Both the position numbers and the translations under genes were made by a program. Positions 42,807 through 50,778 of a stretch of DNA of 64,000 bases are shown here, piece by piece. The notes under the pieces were generated by a model that saw nothing but the letters and a program-made list of their open reading frames with translations, did no database searches and had not been told where the DNA came from. Source of the DNA: JAWWOW01 sp033851265 (GTDB lineage: Bacteria; Actinomycetota; Actinomycetes; JAWWOW01). Position 1 is the first letter of the stretch. Each line of letters starts with the position of its first letter. Location of the stretch: positions 194,262-258,261 of the forward strand of contig JAWWOW010000007.1 in NCBI GenBank assembly GCA_033851265.1, in the 5' to 3' direction.

Positions 42807-44468
42807 GTGATCTCCCCAGAGACCAATCGCATCTCGGATCTTGTCCTCGTCGTTGACGACGACGAGAGCACCCGAGAAACCTTGGCGGAGGTGCTGGGCA
42901 CGGCCGGGTTGTCGGCGATCACGGCGGGTACCGGAAAGGTGGCGATGGCGCTAGCCGAGGAGTCTCGGCCGGCCATCGCCCTGATCGACCATCGTCTTCC
43001 CGACACGCGTGGCACGGAACTCGCAAAGGCTCTGAAGCAACTCGATCCGCTCATGCCCGTACTACTGATCACCGGCTACGCGTCGCTCGAAAGCGCGATG
43101 CATGCGGTCGGTCAATTCGACGAGTACCTCGTGAAACCGGTGCCGCCGGCACGCGTTGTGCAGGCGATCCGCACATCCTTGGATCGTCGCCGCCTGATCG
43201 AAGAAAACAGTGCACTGCTCGATCAGCTGTGTTTGGTGAATGACCAGCTCGCGACGGAGATGGCCGCGCGCGAGGAGCAACTCGCGGGTCTCGTCTCGTT
43301 CGCGCTGGCGGTCTCGGAGAAGGAATCGCTGATCGAGACCATCGAGGCTGCTCTGCGGATTGTCGTCGATGCGATCGGATTGACGCCCGCGGCTCTGTAT
43401 GTCGTGACGGATGAGAGCGATGGGGAGTTGCTGCTGGCTGGCTGTCGTGGCGACGAATGGGAGCCGCCGCTCAGCGTCCCCGCGCCAACCGCACTCATCG
43501 CGAAGACACAACTCGGACGTCCGGCACAACCGGTGGACGTTCTGCGCATCAACGCCGGCGGTGATCTCGCGGCCGCCCTCGTCATCGGGGAAACGGTCCA
43601 CGGTGCAGAGTTCCTCCGCGCGCTGGTCGCGCAGCTCGGCCTCGCACTGGGCAACGCGCAGCGTCTCGAGCGTGAATCAGAGTCCGTACGGCGCCTGACC
43701 GAGTTGAGCCGACTGCGGGCGAGCCTCCTCGGTGGGGTGTCGCATGAGTTGCGTACGCCGTTGACCGCGATGATCGGTCTAGCTCAGACCCTGCGTACTC
43801 GCGCGCTGCCGCCAGAAACCCAGACCGAGTTCCTCGACCAGATCCTGCGGCAGACCGAACGGCTCAAGGTTCTGGTGGGAGACCTGCTGGACGAAACCCG
43901 GCTGGAGACCGGCATCGTCCGGGTGGACTGCCGACCGGTTGCATTGCCTACCCTGCTTGACGAGATTGCTGCGTCGTTCGTCGGAATCGACCAGACGATC
44001 AGCGTGTCCTGCGAACCGGAAGTTCGCTTGGTGTCGGCGGATCGTCAACGCCTCGAGCAAGCCCTGGTCAACCTCGTGCACAACGCGACCAAATACGCTC
44101 CGGCAGGTTCGGAGATCCGCGTTCGCGCCATCGCTTTTGGCACTGACGTGACCGTTGCGGTTGCCGACGATGGGCCGGGTATCGACCCGGCCTTTCTCCC
44201 GCGCATCTTCGACCCGTTCTCGCAAGGCGACAGCAGTGACACGCGACGCGACGCCGGGTTGGGTCTCGGCCTTTCCATCGCACGAGGATTCATCGAGGCA
44301 ATGGGCGGCAAGATCATGGCCCAGTCACGACTGGGCGAGGGCACCACGTTCATCGTCCATCTGAAAGTCGCTGAGCGAACCACGCCGGCGCATATCGGCG
44401 AGGTCGCGGTGCCTGGGCCACGATCGGCGGCTTCCGATACGCGAATAGACAGCCGTAACGGAAGCTAG
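42807..44468 (+). CDS. hybrid receiver-GAF-histidine kinase
   Basis: Cytoplasmic protein of about 553 aa. A receiver domain (about 12-125; VVDDDESTRETL, Asp in ALIDHRLPDTRG, Lys in YLVKPVPP) is followed by a coiled coil, a GAF-like domain (about 170-300), HisKA with GVSHELRTPLTAMIGLAQTL, and HATPase with NLVHNATKYA, DDGPGID and GLGLGLSIARGFIEAMGG. It lacks membrane segments, so the N-terminal receiver probably gates the kinase in response to the upstream sensor. GTG 42807 is five bases after the receiver gene. No DNA-binding regulator is in this set, so the final output lies elsewhere. Confidence 0.9.
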   Translation: MISPETNRISDLVLVVDDDESTRETLAEVLGTAGLSAITAGTGKVAMALAEESRPAIALIDHRLPDTRGTELAKALKQLDPLMPVLLITGYASLESAMHAVGQFDEYLVKPVPPARVVQAIRTSLDRRRLIEENSALLDQLCLVNDQLATEMAAREEQLAGLVSFALAVSEKESLIETIEAALRIVVDAIGLTPAALYVVTDESDGELLLAGCRGDEWEPPLSVPAPTALIAKTQLGRPAQPVDVLRINAGGDLAAALVIGETVHGAEFLRALVAQLGLALGNAQRLERESESVRRLTELSRLRASLLGGVSHELRTPLTAMIGLAQTLRTRALPPETQTEFLDQILRQTERLKVLVGDLLDETRLETGIVRVDCRPVALPTLLDEIAASFVGIDQTISVSCEPEVRLVSADRQRLEQALVNLVHNATKYAPAGSEIRVRAIAFGTDVTVAVADDGPGIDPAFLPRIFDPFSQGDSSDTRRDAGLGLGLSIARGFIEAMGGKIMAQSRLGEGTTFIVHLKVAERTTPAHIGEVAVPGPRSAASDTRIDSRNGS

Positions 44469-44623
44469 CTGCTGCACTTTCGCCAGTACGAAATTCTTCG
44501 GCGTTCTGTCGGGAAGTTCGTAGTTGTGAAGTACGCTGTGGCACTTCCTGCAGGCCATCCTCAAGCGACGTAGCAATCCGCGGCCTCATCGAGCGCGATG
44601 ATGATCCGCTCTGAGAGGAAGTC

Positions 44624-46300
44624 ATGACGGTCCGGAGTGAGACAACCGACGTTGCAGGAGAAGCAGTCGCCGGTGGTGAAGACGTAACGCTTCCTGACGT
44701 GAGCGAAGTCGTTGGTGGCATCACCGCCGTCCTCAGCCAAGGCCGCTCGTTGCGGCGTGAAGGCGTCGAGCTCGCCAAAGAGTTGGGCCGAATCTCCGTT
44801 GGACGCTCCGAGATAGCACCGCATCCCGCGGACAAGCGGTTCAAGGACGCTGCGTGGGAAAACAACCCGGTCTTCCACCGGATCGAGCAGAGTTATCTCG
44901 CCGGTGCGCAAGCCATCCAGAATCTCCTCGATGATCTCGAGACTTCGGTGGACGAGAAGAAGGCAGAGAGCGCGAGGTTCGCGCTCACGTTGTTGACCAG
45001 CGCGGCGGCGCCGACGAACTTCCTTGCGACGAACCCCTCTGCGCTGAAGAAGCTGATCGACACCGGCGGACAGAGCGTGGTGCGCGGCGCGCGCAACTTC
45101 GTGCACGACATGCGACACAACGGTGGCCTGCCGTCGATGTCAGATCCGGATGCGTTCGAGGTCGGCAGGAACCTTGCGGTCACCCCTGGTGTCGTGGTCG
45201 GACGCGATGAGGTCGGCGAGCTGCTTCAATACGCGGCCACGACCGAGACGGTTTACCAACGCCCAGTCCTCGTCGTCCCGCCTCCGATCGGTCGCTTCTA
45301 TTTCCTGGACCTCAGTCCTGGTCGCAGCTTTGCTGAGTTCGTCGTTGGGCAGGGCATGCAGACATTTATGCTCAGCTGGCGTAACCCGACCGTGGAGCAG
45401 GGCGACTGGACGCTCGACACCTATGCAGCACGCGTGTCACGCGCGATCGACACCGTGCGCGAGATCACCGGTGCCGACGATGTGAACGTCATCGGGTTCT
45501 GCGCTGGCGGCATGATCACGACTGCTCTGCTCAGCCATCTGGCCGCGACGGGAGACAACCGGATACACAGCATGTCCTACGCCGTGACGATGCTCGACTT
45601 TGGCGCACGGTCACCGATCACGGCGTTCGCCGGCCGGGGGTTGCTGGCCTTTGCCAAGCGCCGTTCTTCGAAGAAGGGCATCATCACGAGCCGCCAGATG
45701 GGCAGCGCGTTCACCCTTTTGCGACCGGACGACCTGGTCTTCAACTATTGGGTCAACAACTACCTGATGGGGGAGAAGCCGCCGGCGTTCGACGTGCTCG
45801 CGTGGAATGCCGACGGCACGAACTTGCCTGGAGCGTTGCACGGACAGTTCCTCGAAATCTTCCGCGACAACCCACTGATCCACGCCGGGGGCATAGAGGT
45901 TCTGGGCACGCCGGTGGACGTCAGCACGGTGAAGGTCCCGACATTCGTGACTGGCGCGGTGTCCGACCACCTCACACCGTGGAAGAGCTGCTACCAGACG
46001 ACGCAGCTGGTCAGTGGCGAGTCGACGTTCGTGTTGAGCTACTCGGGGCACATCGCGAGTTTGGTGAACCCGCCGGGCAATCCCAAGGCGCACTACTGGA
46101 CCGGTGGCGAGCCGGGTGCCGACCCAGATGCGTGGTTGGCAGGAGCGGAGCGCAAGTCGGGCAGCTGGTGGGAGGCCTGGATGGAGTGGCTCGGCCCGAA
46201 GTCAGGCGACCGCCAGGACGCCGCAGCGCCCGGAAGCGAGACGCATCCCGCGCTGGGGCACGCCCCGGGTCTCTATGTGCGCGACGAACTGCCCGCGTGA
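44624..46300 (+). CDS. phaC: poly(3-hydroxyalkanoate) synthase (class I type)
   Basis: Polyester synthase of 558 aa. It has the PHA synthase lipase-like box GFCAGG with nucleophile C293, the substrate-channel region RFYFLDLSPGRSFAEFVVGQGMQTFMLSWRNP, and later SDHLTPWKSCYQT (Asp) and GHIASLVNPPGNPKA (His). The length and one-gene form match class I enzymes that polymerise (R)-3-hydroxyacyl-CoA at the granule surface. The ATG follows GAGAGGAAG. It overlaps the depolymerase-like gene by GTGA. No phaA, phaB or phasin gene is adjacent. Confidence 0.94.
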   Translation: MTVRSETTDVAGEAVAGGEDVTLPDVSEVVGGITAVLSQGRSLRREGVELAKELGRISVGRSEIAPHPADKRFKDAAWENNPVFHRIEQSYLAGAQAIQNLLDDLETSVDEKKAESARFALTLLTSAAAPTNFLATNPSALKKLIDTGGQSVVRGARNFVHDMRHNGGLPSMSDPDAFEVGRNLAVTPGVVVGRDEVGELLQYAATTETVYQRPVLVVPPPIGRFYFLDLSPGRSFAEFVVGQGMQTFMLSWRNPTVEQGDWTLDTYAARVSRAIDTVREITGADDVNVIGFCAGGMITTALLSHLAATGDNRIHSMSYAVTMLDFGARSPITAFAGRGLLAFAKRRSSKKGIITSRQMGSAFTLLRPDDLVFNYWVNNYLMGEKPPAFDVLAWNADGTNLPGALHGQFLEIFRDNPLIHAGGIEVLGTPVDVSTVKVPTFVTGAVSDHLTPWKSCYQTTQLVSGESTFVLSYSGHIASLVNPPGNPKAHYWTGGEPGADPDAWLAGAERKSGSWWEAWMEWLGPKSGDRQDAAAPGSETHPALGHAPGLYVRDELPA

Positions 46301-47082
46301 AGACCCTCGACGAGGAACGCACCAGCGTTCGCGCATGGCGCAACGACATCAACGTCAGTGTTGTCAGGGGCGATAGCGGTGCGCCGCCGGTGTTGATGTG
46401 CATGGGGTACGGCGGCTGGCTCGAACTGTGGACCCCGCTGCGGCAACGACTCGCAGCGGACGGCGTCACGACGATCGCTTTTGACGTGCCGGGCACCGGG
46501 GGGTCCAGCGTGCCGTTAGTGCCGCTGCCGCTGGCTGCCCACGCACGCATTGCGTTGCGGGTGCTCGACCACGTTGGGGTTCAGAAGGCAAGCGTGCTGG
46601 GCTTGTCATGGGGCGGGCTGCTCGCGCAGCAACTAGCGGTCATGGCACCGAGGCGCATCGTCCGCGTCGTACTCGCCAGCACGAACTTCGGGCTCGGCAG
46701 CGTTCCCGGTTCGCTCCGTCGTTCTCCCGTCCTTGCTGACGAGATCGACATCCCGTTGGATACAGCCCCGGCCGGCCGGCAGTGGCGGCGCATCGGAGCC
46801 CGCCGCGGGCGGGTCTTCCAGATCGCCGCCCTGGCGGGTTGGTCGAGCCTCCCGTGGCTGCCATTGCTGCACCAGCCGACGCTCGTCGTGGTGGGCGACC
46901 GCGACAACAAGACCCCTCGGCTGAACTCTCGGATCATGGCGAGGTTGCTTCCGAACGCGCGCCTCGAAGTTGTGCCAGGTGGCACGCACACGATGCTCCT
47001 GGACCACCCCGGTCCGGCGGCGCCGACCATCAGCTCGTTCCTGCGCTTTGGCAGAAGCGCGCCGGTTGTGCAATACCTCTAG
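46297..47082 (+). CDS. phaZ: alpha/beta hydrolase, PhaZ-type intracellular PHA depolymerase
   Basis: Hydrolase of 261 aa. The sequence MGYGGWLELWTPL, then TIAFDVPGTGGSS and the nucleophile elbow GLSWGGLLAQQLA, closely follows the intracellular medium-chain PHA depolymerase family. Asp in VVVGDRDNKTPR and His in VPGGTHTML complete the triad. Start GTG 46297 overlaps the phaC stop. Synthase and depolymerase are thus translationally coupled. The stop overlaps the convergent gene's stop within a CTAG. A generic lipase-like hydrolase remains possible. Confidence 0.82.
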   Translation: MKTLDEERTSVRAWRNDINVSVVRGDSGAPPVLMCMGYGGWLELWTPLRQRLAADGVTTIAFDVPGTGGSSVPLVPLPLAAHARIALRVLDHVGVQKASVLGLSWGGLLAQQLAVMAPRRIVRVVLASTNFGLGSVPGSLRRSPVLADEIDIPLDTAPAGRQWRRIGARRGRVFQIAALAGWSSLPWLPLLHQPTLVVVGDRDNKTPRLNSRIMARLLPNARLEVVPGGTHTMLLDHPGPAAPTISSFLRFGRSAPVVQYL

Positions 47083-48005
47083 CCGGGGAACCGCTGCTCT
47101 GCGGCGGACTCGAACTCGCGTGCCTCGGCAAACCCCGCCAACTCGTTGAACTTCTCGAACGGCATGAGCCGATCCTGATAGCCGCTCCAGTCACCGGTTT
47201 GGCGGAGTTGCCCGAGGGCGCCTTCCATGGCCTTGATACTGACAAGCACGGCGGTCAACGCGACGAGCACGACCTGGAAGCCGAGGGCGTACAACTCGTC
47301 GGCCGAGTGGACCGGGCTGTCCGGGAGTTCGGTGTAGTCGACCATGGCCGGCCCGCGGATCTCCGATCGGACGGTGCGTAGTTCTTCGCCCTGGTGGCGT
47401 TGCAGACCGAGGACCCAGACGAGGTCCGCGCCGGCCTCGGACATTGCCGTCGCGCGCAACAGTGCGGCTTCGAGGCCGAGTGTTGGTAGGGCGTCCGTGC
47501 GACCGATGACGAGCAGGTCATCTGTCCCGCGGGCGCGGCATGCCGCATCGATGCGCCGCTGCATCTCGCTGACGTCAGCGAGCTCAACGCCCGATGTATA
47601 CCCGCACTGCTTCTGCACGGGTTGGTCCTCGAGGGTGATTGCTGCGGCACCAGCGCGAAGGAAGTCGTGGACCGTCGCACGGACCGCGACGGCATTGCCG
47701 TAGCCGGTATCCGCGTCGGCGATCACAGGTAGCTGAATTGCGGACGAAACCCTGGCGCAGTTCGCCACCATTTCGGCTCGCCCGATCACCCCGAGGTCGG
47801 GTAACCCATGAACGGCCGCTGCTGTGGCAGTACCACTGAGGTAGACGGCTTCGAAACCCACGCGCTCGGCGATCCGCGCAGACAGCGCGTCGTAAACACC
47901 TGGTACGAGCAGCCCGTCGGCGGGGAAGGTCGACTGGATCGCGTCACGCAAACGTCCCACGACTGGCTCCTTGAGTTGATGCAGACCCGAACCGTGCCCG
48001 GTCAC
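47079..48005 (-). CDS. isocitrate lyase / PEP mutase family lyase
   Basis: TIM-barrel enzyme of 308 aa of the ICL/PEPM superfamily: VPGVYDALSARIAE, metal-binding ADADTGYG, and ITLEDQPVQKQCGYTSG. In 2-methylisocitrate lyases and oxaloacetase-like hydrolases the active-site loop is KxCGH; here it is KQCGY, with the catalytic Cys kept and His replaced by Tyr. This favours a C-C lyase acting on a 2-oxo or 2-hydroxy diacid other than methylisocitrate. Its GTG overlaps the stop of the aldo/keto reductase gene, so both act together. Confidence 0.85.
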   Translation of the reverse strand: MTGHGSGLHQLKEPVVGRLRDAIQSTFPADGLLVPGVYDALSARIAERVGFEAVYLSGTATAAAVHGLPDLGVIGRAEMVANCARVSSAIQLPVIADADTGYGNAVAVRATVHDFLRAGAAAITLEDQPVQKQCGYTSGVELADVSEMQRRIDAACRARGTDDLLVIGRTDALPTLGLEAALLRATAMSEAGADLVWVLGLQRHQGEELRTVRSEIRGPAMVDYTELPDSPVHSADELYALGFQVVLVALTAVLVSIKAMEGALGQLRQTGDWSGYQDRLMPFEKFNELAGFAEAREFESAAEQRFPG

Positions 48006-49039
48006 GGCGTTGGCGCGCCCGGATCAATGAGATTCAGCTCTTTCAATTCAGCCCAGTAGTCGGCGCTGATGTCTGCGTCGAATTGTTCCAGGTTCTGTTG
48101 CATCTCTGCTTTCGAGCGGGCGCCCGGGATCACGCTGACGACAGCGGGGTGCCCGAGGGCGAACTGCAATGCGGCAGCCGGCAACGCAACGCCGTGGCGC
48201 TCGCCGACCTTCTCGATTTGTGCAACCCGATGGAGGACCTCCGGCGAAGCCGGGAAGTAGTTGTACGTCGCGTCGGTCGTTGCTCCGGTTGCGAGGATCC
48301 CGGAGTTGAACGGTGACCCGCTGATGACGCTGATGTGTTGCTCCGCGCATTGCGCGAGGAACGGTTGCAAGCCCGCTTGCTCCAACAAGGTGTAGCGGCC
48401 CGCCAGCAGGAAGCAGTCGAAGTCCCCGAGGCCCGCGAACTCAGTCAACATCTCGTGCTGGCACATGCCGACTCCGATGGCGCCGATGACACCTTGCCCA
48501 CGGAGCTCGTCAAGGGCCGGGTAGGTCTCGGCCATGACCTCTTTGACGTGCGACGGTGCACCCGGGATGTCGTCGGGATTGATCGACGCACCTTCGTCCG
48601 GGTCGTGGACGAAGACGATGTCGAGTCGGTCTGTTTGCAATCTCGTCAGCGTTTCGTCAAGCGAGCGAAGCGTCGTTTCTCGAGAGAAGTCCATCACCTG
48701 TTTGCGGGGCGGAACGTCGACGAACAGCCCGGGAGTCGCGGGCGCTTCCGGAAGGACATCGAGACGCCAGCCGACCTTGCTCGAGATGACGTAGCTGTCG
48801 CGTGGACGCGGTGCTAGTACCTCGCCGAGCCGGGTCTCGCTGACCCCGTATCCATAGACAGGAGCGGTGTCGAAGTAGTTCAGCCCCGCGTCGAAGGCGG
48901 CATCGACTGCCTCATTGACGTCACTGATGTCGACGCGGCGAAAGATGTTGCCGAAGGCGGTGCCGCCCACCCCCAGTTGCGAGACGGAGATCCCCGTCCG
49001 CCCGATGTCGCGGCGTACCTGCGATCGGGGGGTGGTCAC
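48002..49039 (-). CDS. aldo/keto reductase, D-threo-aldose/L-fucose dehydrogenase-like
   Basis: TIM-barrel oxidoreductase of 345 aa. Asp and Tyr lie in NYFDTAPVYGYGVSE, Lys in VISSKVG, His in IVFVHDPDEG, and cofactor motif SVIPGARSKAEMQQN. The long loop after the Lys and the overall pattern match aldose 1-dehydrogenases and pyridoxal dehydrogenase-like enzymes that oxidise a cyclic hemiacetal to a lactone. It is the first gene of a two-gene operon. Its leader has the TTCGA-N4-TCGAA-type palindrome (49053-49066), 13 nt before the GTG start. Confidence 0.87.
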   Translation of the reverse strand: MTTPRSQVRRDIGRTGISVSQLGVGGTAFGNIFRRVDISDVNEAVDAAFDAGLNYFDTAPVYGYGVSETRLGEVLAPRPRDSYVISSKVGWRLDVLPEAPATPGLFVDVPPRKQVMDFSRETTLRSLDETLTRLQTDRLDIVFVHDPDEGASINPDDIPGAPSHVKEVMAETYPALDELRGQGVIGAIGVGMCQHEMLTEFAGLGDFDCFLLAGRYTLLEQAGLQPFLAQCAEQHISVISGSPFNSGILATGATTDATYNYFPASPEVLHRVAQIEKVGERHGVALPAAALQFALGHPAVVSVIPGARSKAEMQQNLEQFDADISADYWAELKELNLIDPGAPTP

Positions 49040-49052
49040 GGAGGCGGCTCTC

Positions 49053-49066
49053 TTCCGAATTTCGAA
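49053..49066. promoter_or_regulatory. operator 1 of the TTCGA-N4-TCGAA family
   Basis: TTCCGAATTTCGAA. On the minus strand it lies in the leader of the aldo/keto reductase operon, after a possible -10 (TAGAGA or TAGGTT on that strand). It shares the spacing and the right half-site with the sites at 49232 and 53378. Confidence 0.6.
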
Positions 49067-49535
49067 TCAAAATCTCTAGACCGGGAACCTAGCCGAGCCG
49101 TCCGGTACAGACAAGGTTGCGCTCTGCCCGCGTGACGTCACGCTCCGGGAACGATTGGGTCGAATGTGTTCCGCGAGTATTGACTTCCGGTTTCCACGGT
49201 GGGAAGGTCCCTCCCAATATAGAAAACGCTATTCAAGATCTCGAATCACCACCCGCTAGGTCACGCGTGCGGCACGACCGATCGGCTGGCGCTGCCAGGT
49301 CGCACAGGGATGGACGGGAGGCCGGTATCAATGCTCAGTGCCAACGGCCAGGACCAGCCCGTGATCCGCGTTTCCGAGGAGATCGACCGCTCGAGGCGGC
49401 GAACCGCCTAGTGAGGGGGACGCGCGCATATTTCTAGCCAGTGCCCAGCCGACCGCTTCGTCTCAATGTGGGTCTTGCCCCACCCGCCGGAGACGCCTGA
49501 TCTCTGACAATCCTGACGTCTGGAAGGTTTCGCAA
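49067..49535. other. divergent regulatory region of the sugar-like catabolic locus
   Basis: About 470 bp without a convincing gene. It contains possible plus-strand promoter elements TTTCCA (49191-49196) and CAATAT (49215-49220), operator 2 at 49232-49245, and a 26-codon frame at 49331-49411 preceded by GGGAGG. The long leader before the binding-protein gene (about 300 nt) leaves room for post-transcriptional control. Confidence 0.5.
49232..49245. promoter_or_regulatory. operator 2 of the TTCGA-N4-TCGAA family
   Basis: TTCAAGATCTCGAA, a near-perfect palindrome just downstream of the possible -10 CAATAT of the ABC transporter operon. It matches operator 3 (53378-53391) at 12 of 14 positions. 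The position after the promoter fits repression. Confidence 0.65.
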
Positions 49536-50672
49536 ATGAAGGTCCGATCGCTTGTTCTACCTGGTGCCGCCTTTGTGGCACTGGCCGTCGTAGCAGCTGG
49601 GTGCGGTGGTTCGTCCGGTGGGTCGACACCCGGCTCGTCCTCTAATGGCGCCTCGGTGACGGAGGCGAAGGCCTACCTCCTGCCCCTGTTGGCGAACCCC
49701 ACTGGCATCGGCTACGACAAGCCGGTCTCGAAGGCCGTCCCCAAGGGCCTCCACGCCGTTGCCCTCGAGAACACTGTCCCGATCACCAAGCGGGTCAACG
49801 ACGAACGCGAAAAGGCAGCCAAGCTGCTCGGCTGGACCTTCAGTCGCGTGCCCGTCGGCAACAAGGCCGAAGACCCCGGCAAGGCGATGGATCAGGCGCT
49901 TGCGATGAAGCCGAAGCCGGACGTGATTTTCGAGGCCGGCTACGGGACGGCACAGCTCAGCGCGCAGTTGTCCAAGGCCAAGAGCATGGGCGTGAAGGTC
50001 GTTGCTGAGTGCATCACCGACCCGCCGGTCGATGCTTTGGTCGGCGTTCGATGCGACAAGGCGAGTGCGGACCAGCAGGCGAAGGCGTCTGCGGCCTTCA
50101 TCGTCGCTAACGGAAACGGCAAGGATCACGTTCAGCTGTTCGGCACGTCGACGTTCCCGATCCTGGGTGCGTACAACGAGAGCTTCATCAAGTACATGAA
50201 GCAGTGGTGCCCCAACTGCGTTGTGAAGAACAACGAGTTCCAGTTGACCGACATCGGCACCAAGTTGCCCGGCAATGTCGTCAGCGCTGTGCAGCGTGAT
50301 CCCGCCAGCAACTGGGTCATCTTCGGATTCGGGGACGCGATGGTCGGCGTGCAGCCGGCGCTTGTGTCTGCCGGTTTGGACAGCAAGGTCAAGATCGGTG
50401 GAGAGATCCCCGGTCCGGATCAGTACAAGCAGCTCCGTGACGGTAAGCAGGCGTTCTGGACCCAGAACATTTCGCCGTTCATGGGATTCATCGAGACTGA
50501 TGTCGCTGTTCGTTCGCTCGTTGGTGACGACCTCACCACGGTGACCGGAGCAGACCTGCCGAACCAGGTCTTGACCCCGCAGAACATCGGTACTGCGGTG
50601 TTCGATGGCGACTTCTGGGTCGGCTTTGCTGACTATGTCAATTCCTTCAAGAAGCAGTGGCTCCTGACCTAG
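49536..50672 (+). CDS. sugar-type ABC transporter substrate-binding lipoprotein
   Basis: Periplasmic-binding-protein type I of 378 aa. A lipoprotein signal with lipobox VAAGC puts the lipidated Cys at 23, followed by a Gly/Ser linker and the RbsB-like core (EAGYGTAQLSAQLSKAKSMGVKVVAE, then FGFGDAMVGVQPALVSAG). Cys residues in CPNC and ECITDPP/VRCDK may form disulfides. It captures the substrate for the ATPase and permease encoded next. The ligand is not predictable; the family binds sugars, polyols, nucleosides and autoinducers. Confidence 0.9.
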   Translation: MKVRSLVLPGAAFVALAVVAAGCGGSSGGSTPGSSSNGASVTEAKAYLLPLLANPTGIGYDKPVSKAVPKGLHAVALENTVPITKRVNDEREKAAKLLGWTFSRVPVGNKAEDPGKAMDQALAMKPKPDVIFEAGYGTAQLSAQLSKAKSMGVKVVAECITDPPVDALVGVRCDKASADQQAKASAAFIVANGNGKDHVQLFGTSTFPILGAYNESFIKYMKQWCPNCVVKNNEFQLTDIGTKLPGNVVSAVQRDPASNWVIFGFGDAMVGVQPALVSAGLDSKVKIGGEIPGPDQYKQLRDGKQAFWTQNISPFMGFIETDVAVRSLVGDDLTTVTGADLPNQVLTPQNIGTAVFDGDFWVGFADYVNSFKKQWLLT

Positions 50673-50690
50673 TAGCCACCACGGCTGGCT

Positions 50691-50733
50691 GCCACCAGCG
50701 CTGCGCTTCGTTCGCGAGGCAGGCGCTGGTGGC
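50691..50733 (+). terminator. hairpin between binding-protein and ATPase genes
   Basis: GCCACCAGCGC (50691-50701) pairs perfectly with 50723-50733 around a 21-nt loop. Lying 19 nt after the binding-protein stop and within the operon, it is likely a partial terminator or 3' stabiliser that makes the binding protein more abundant than the membrane parts. Confidence 0.65.
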
Positions 50734-50778
50734 GCCCCGCCGCCACCCGCACACCCGACTCTCGAGCTGAGGATCCCG

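Noticed and set aside
49117..49437. Possible 106-codon gene in the divergent regulatory region
   Set aside because: It runs across the proposed promoter and operator, lacks a ribosome site and has no family pattern.
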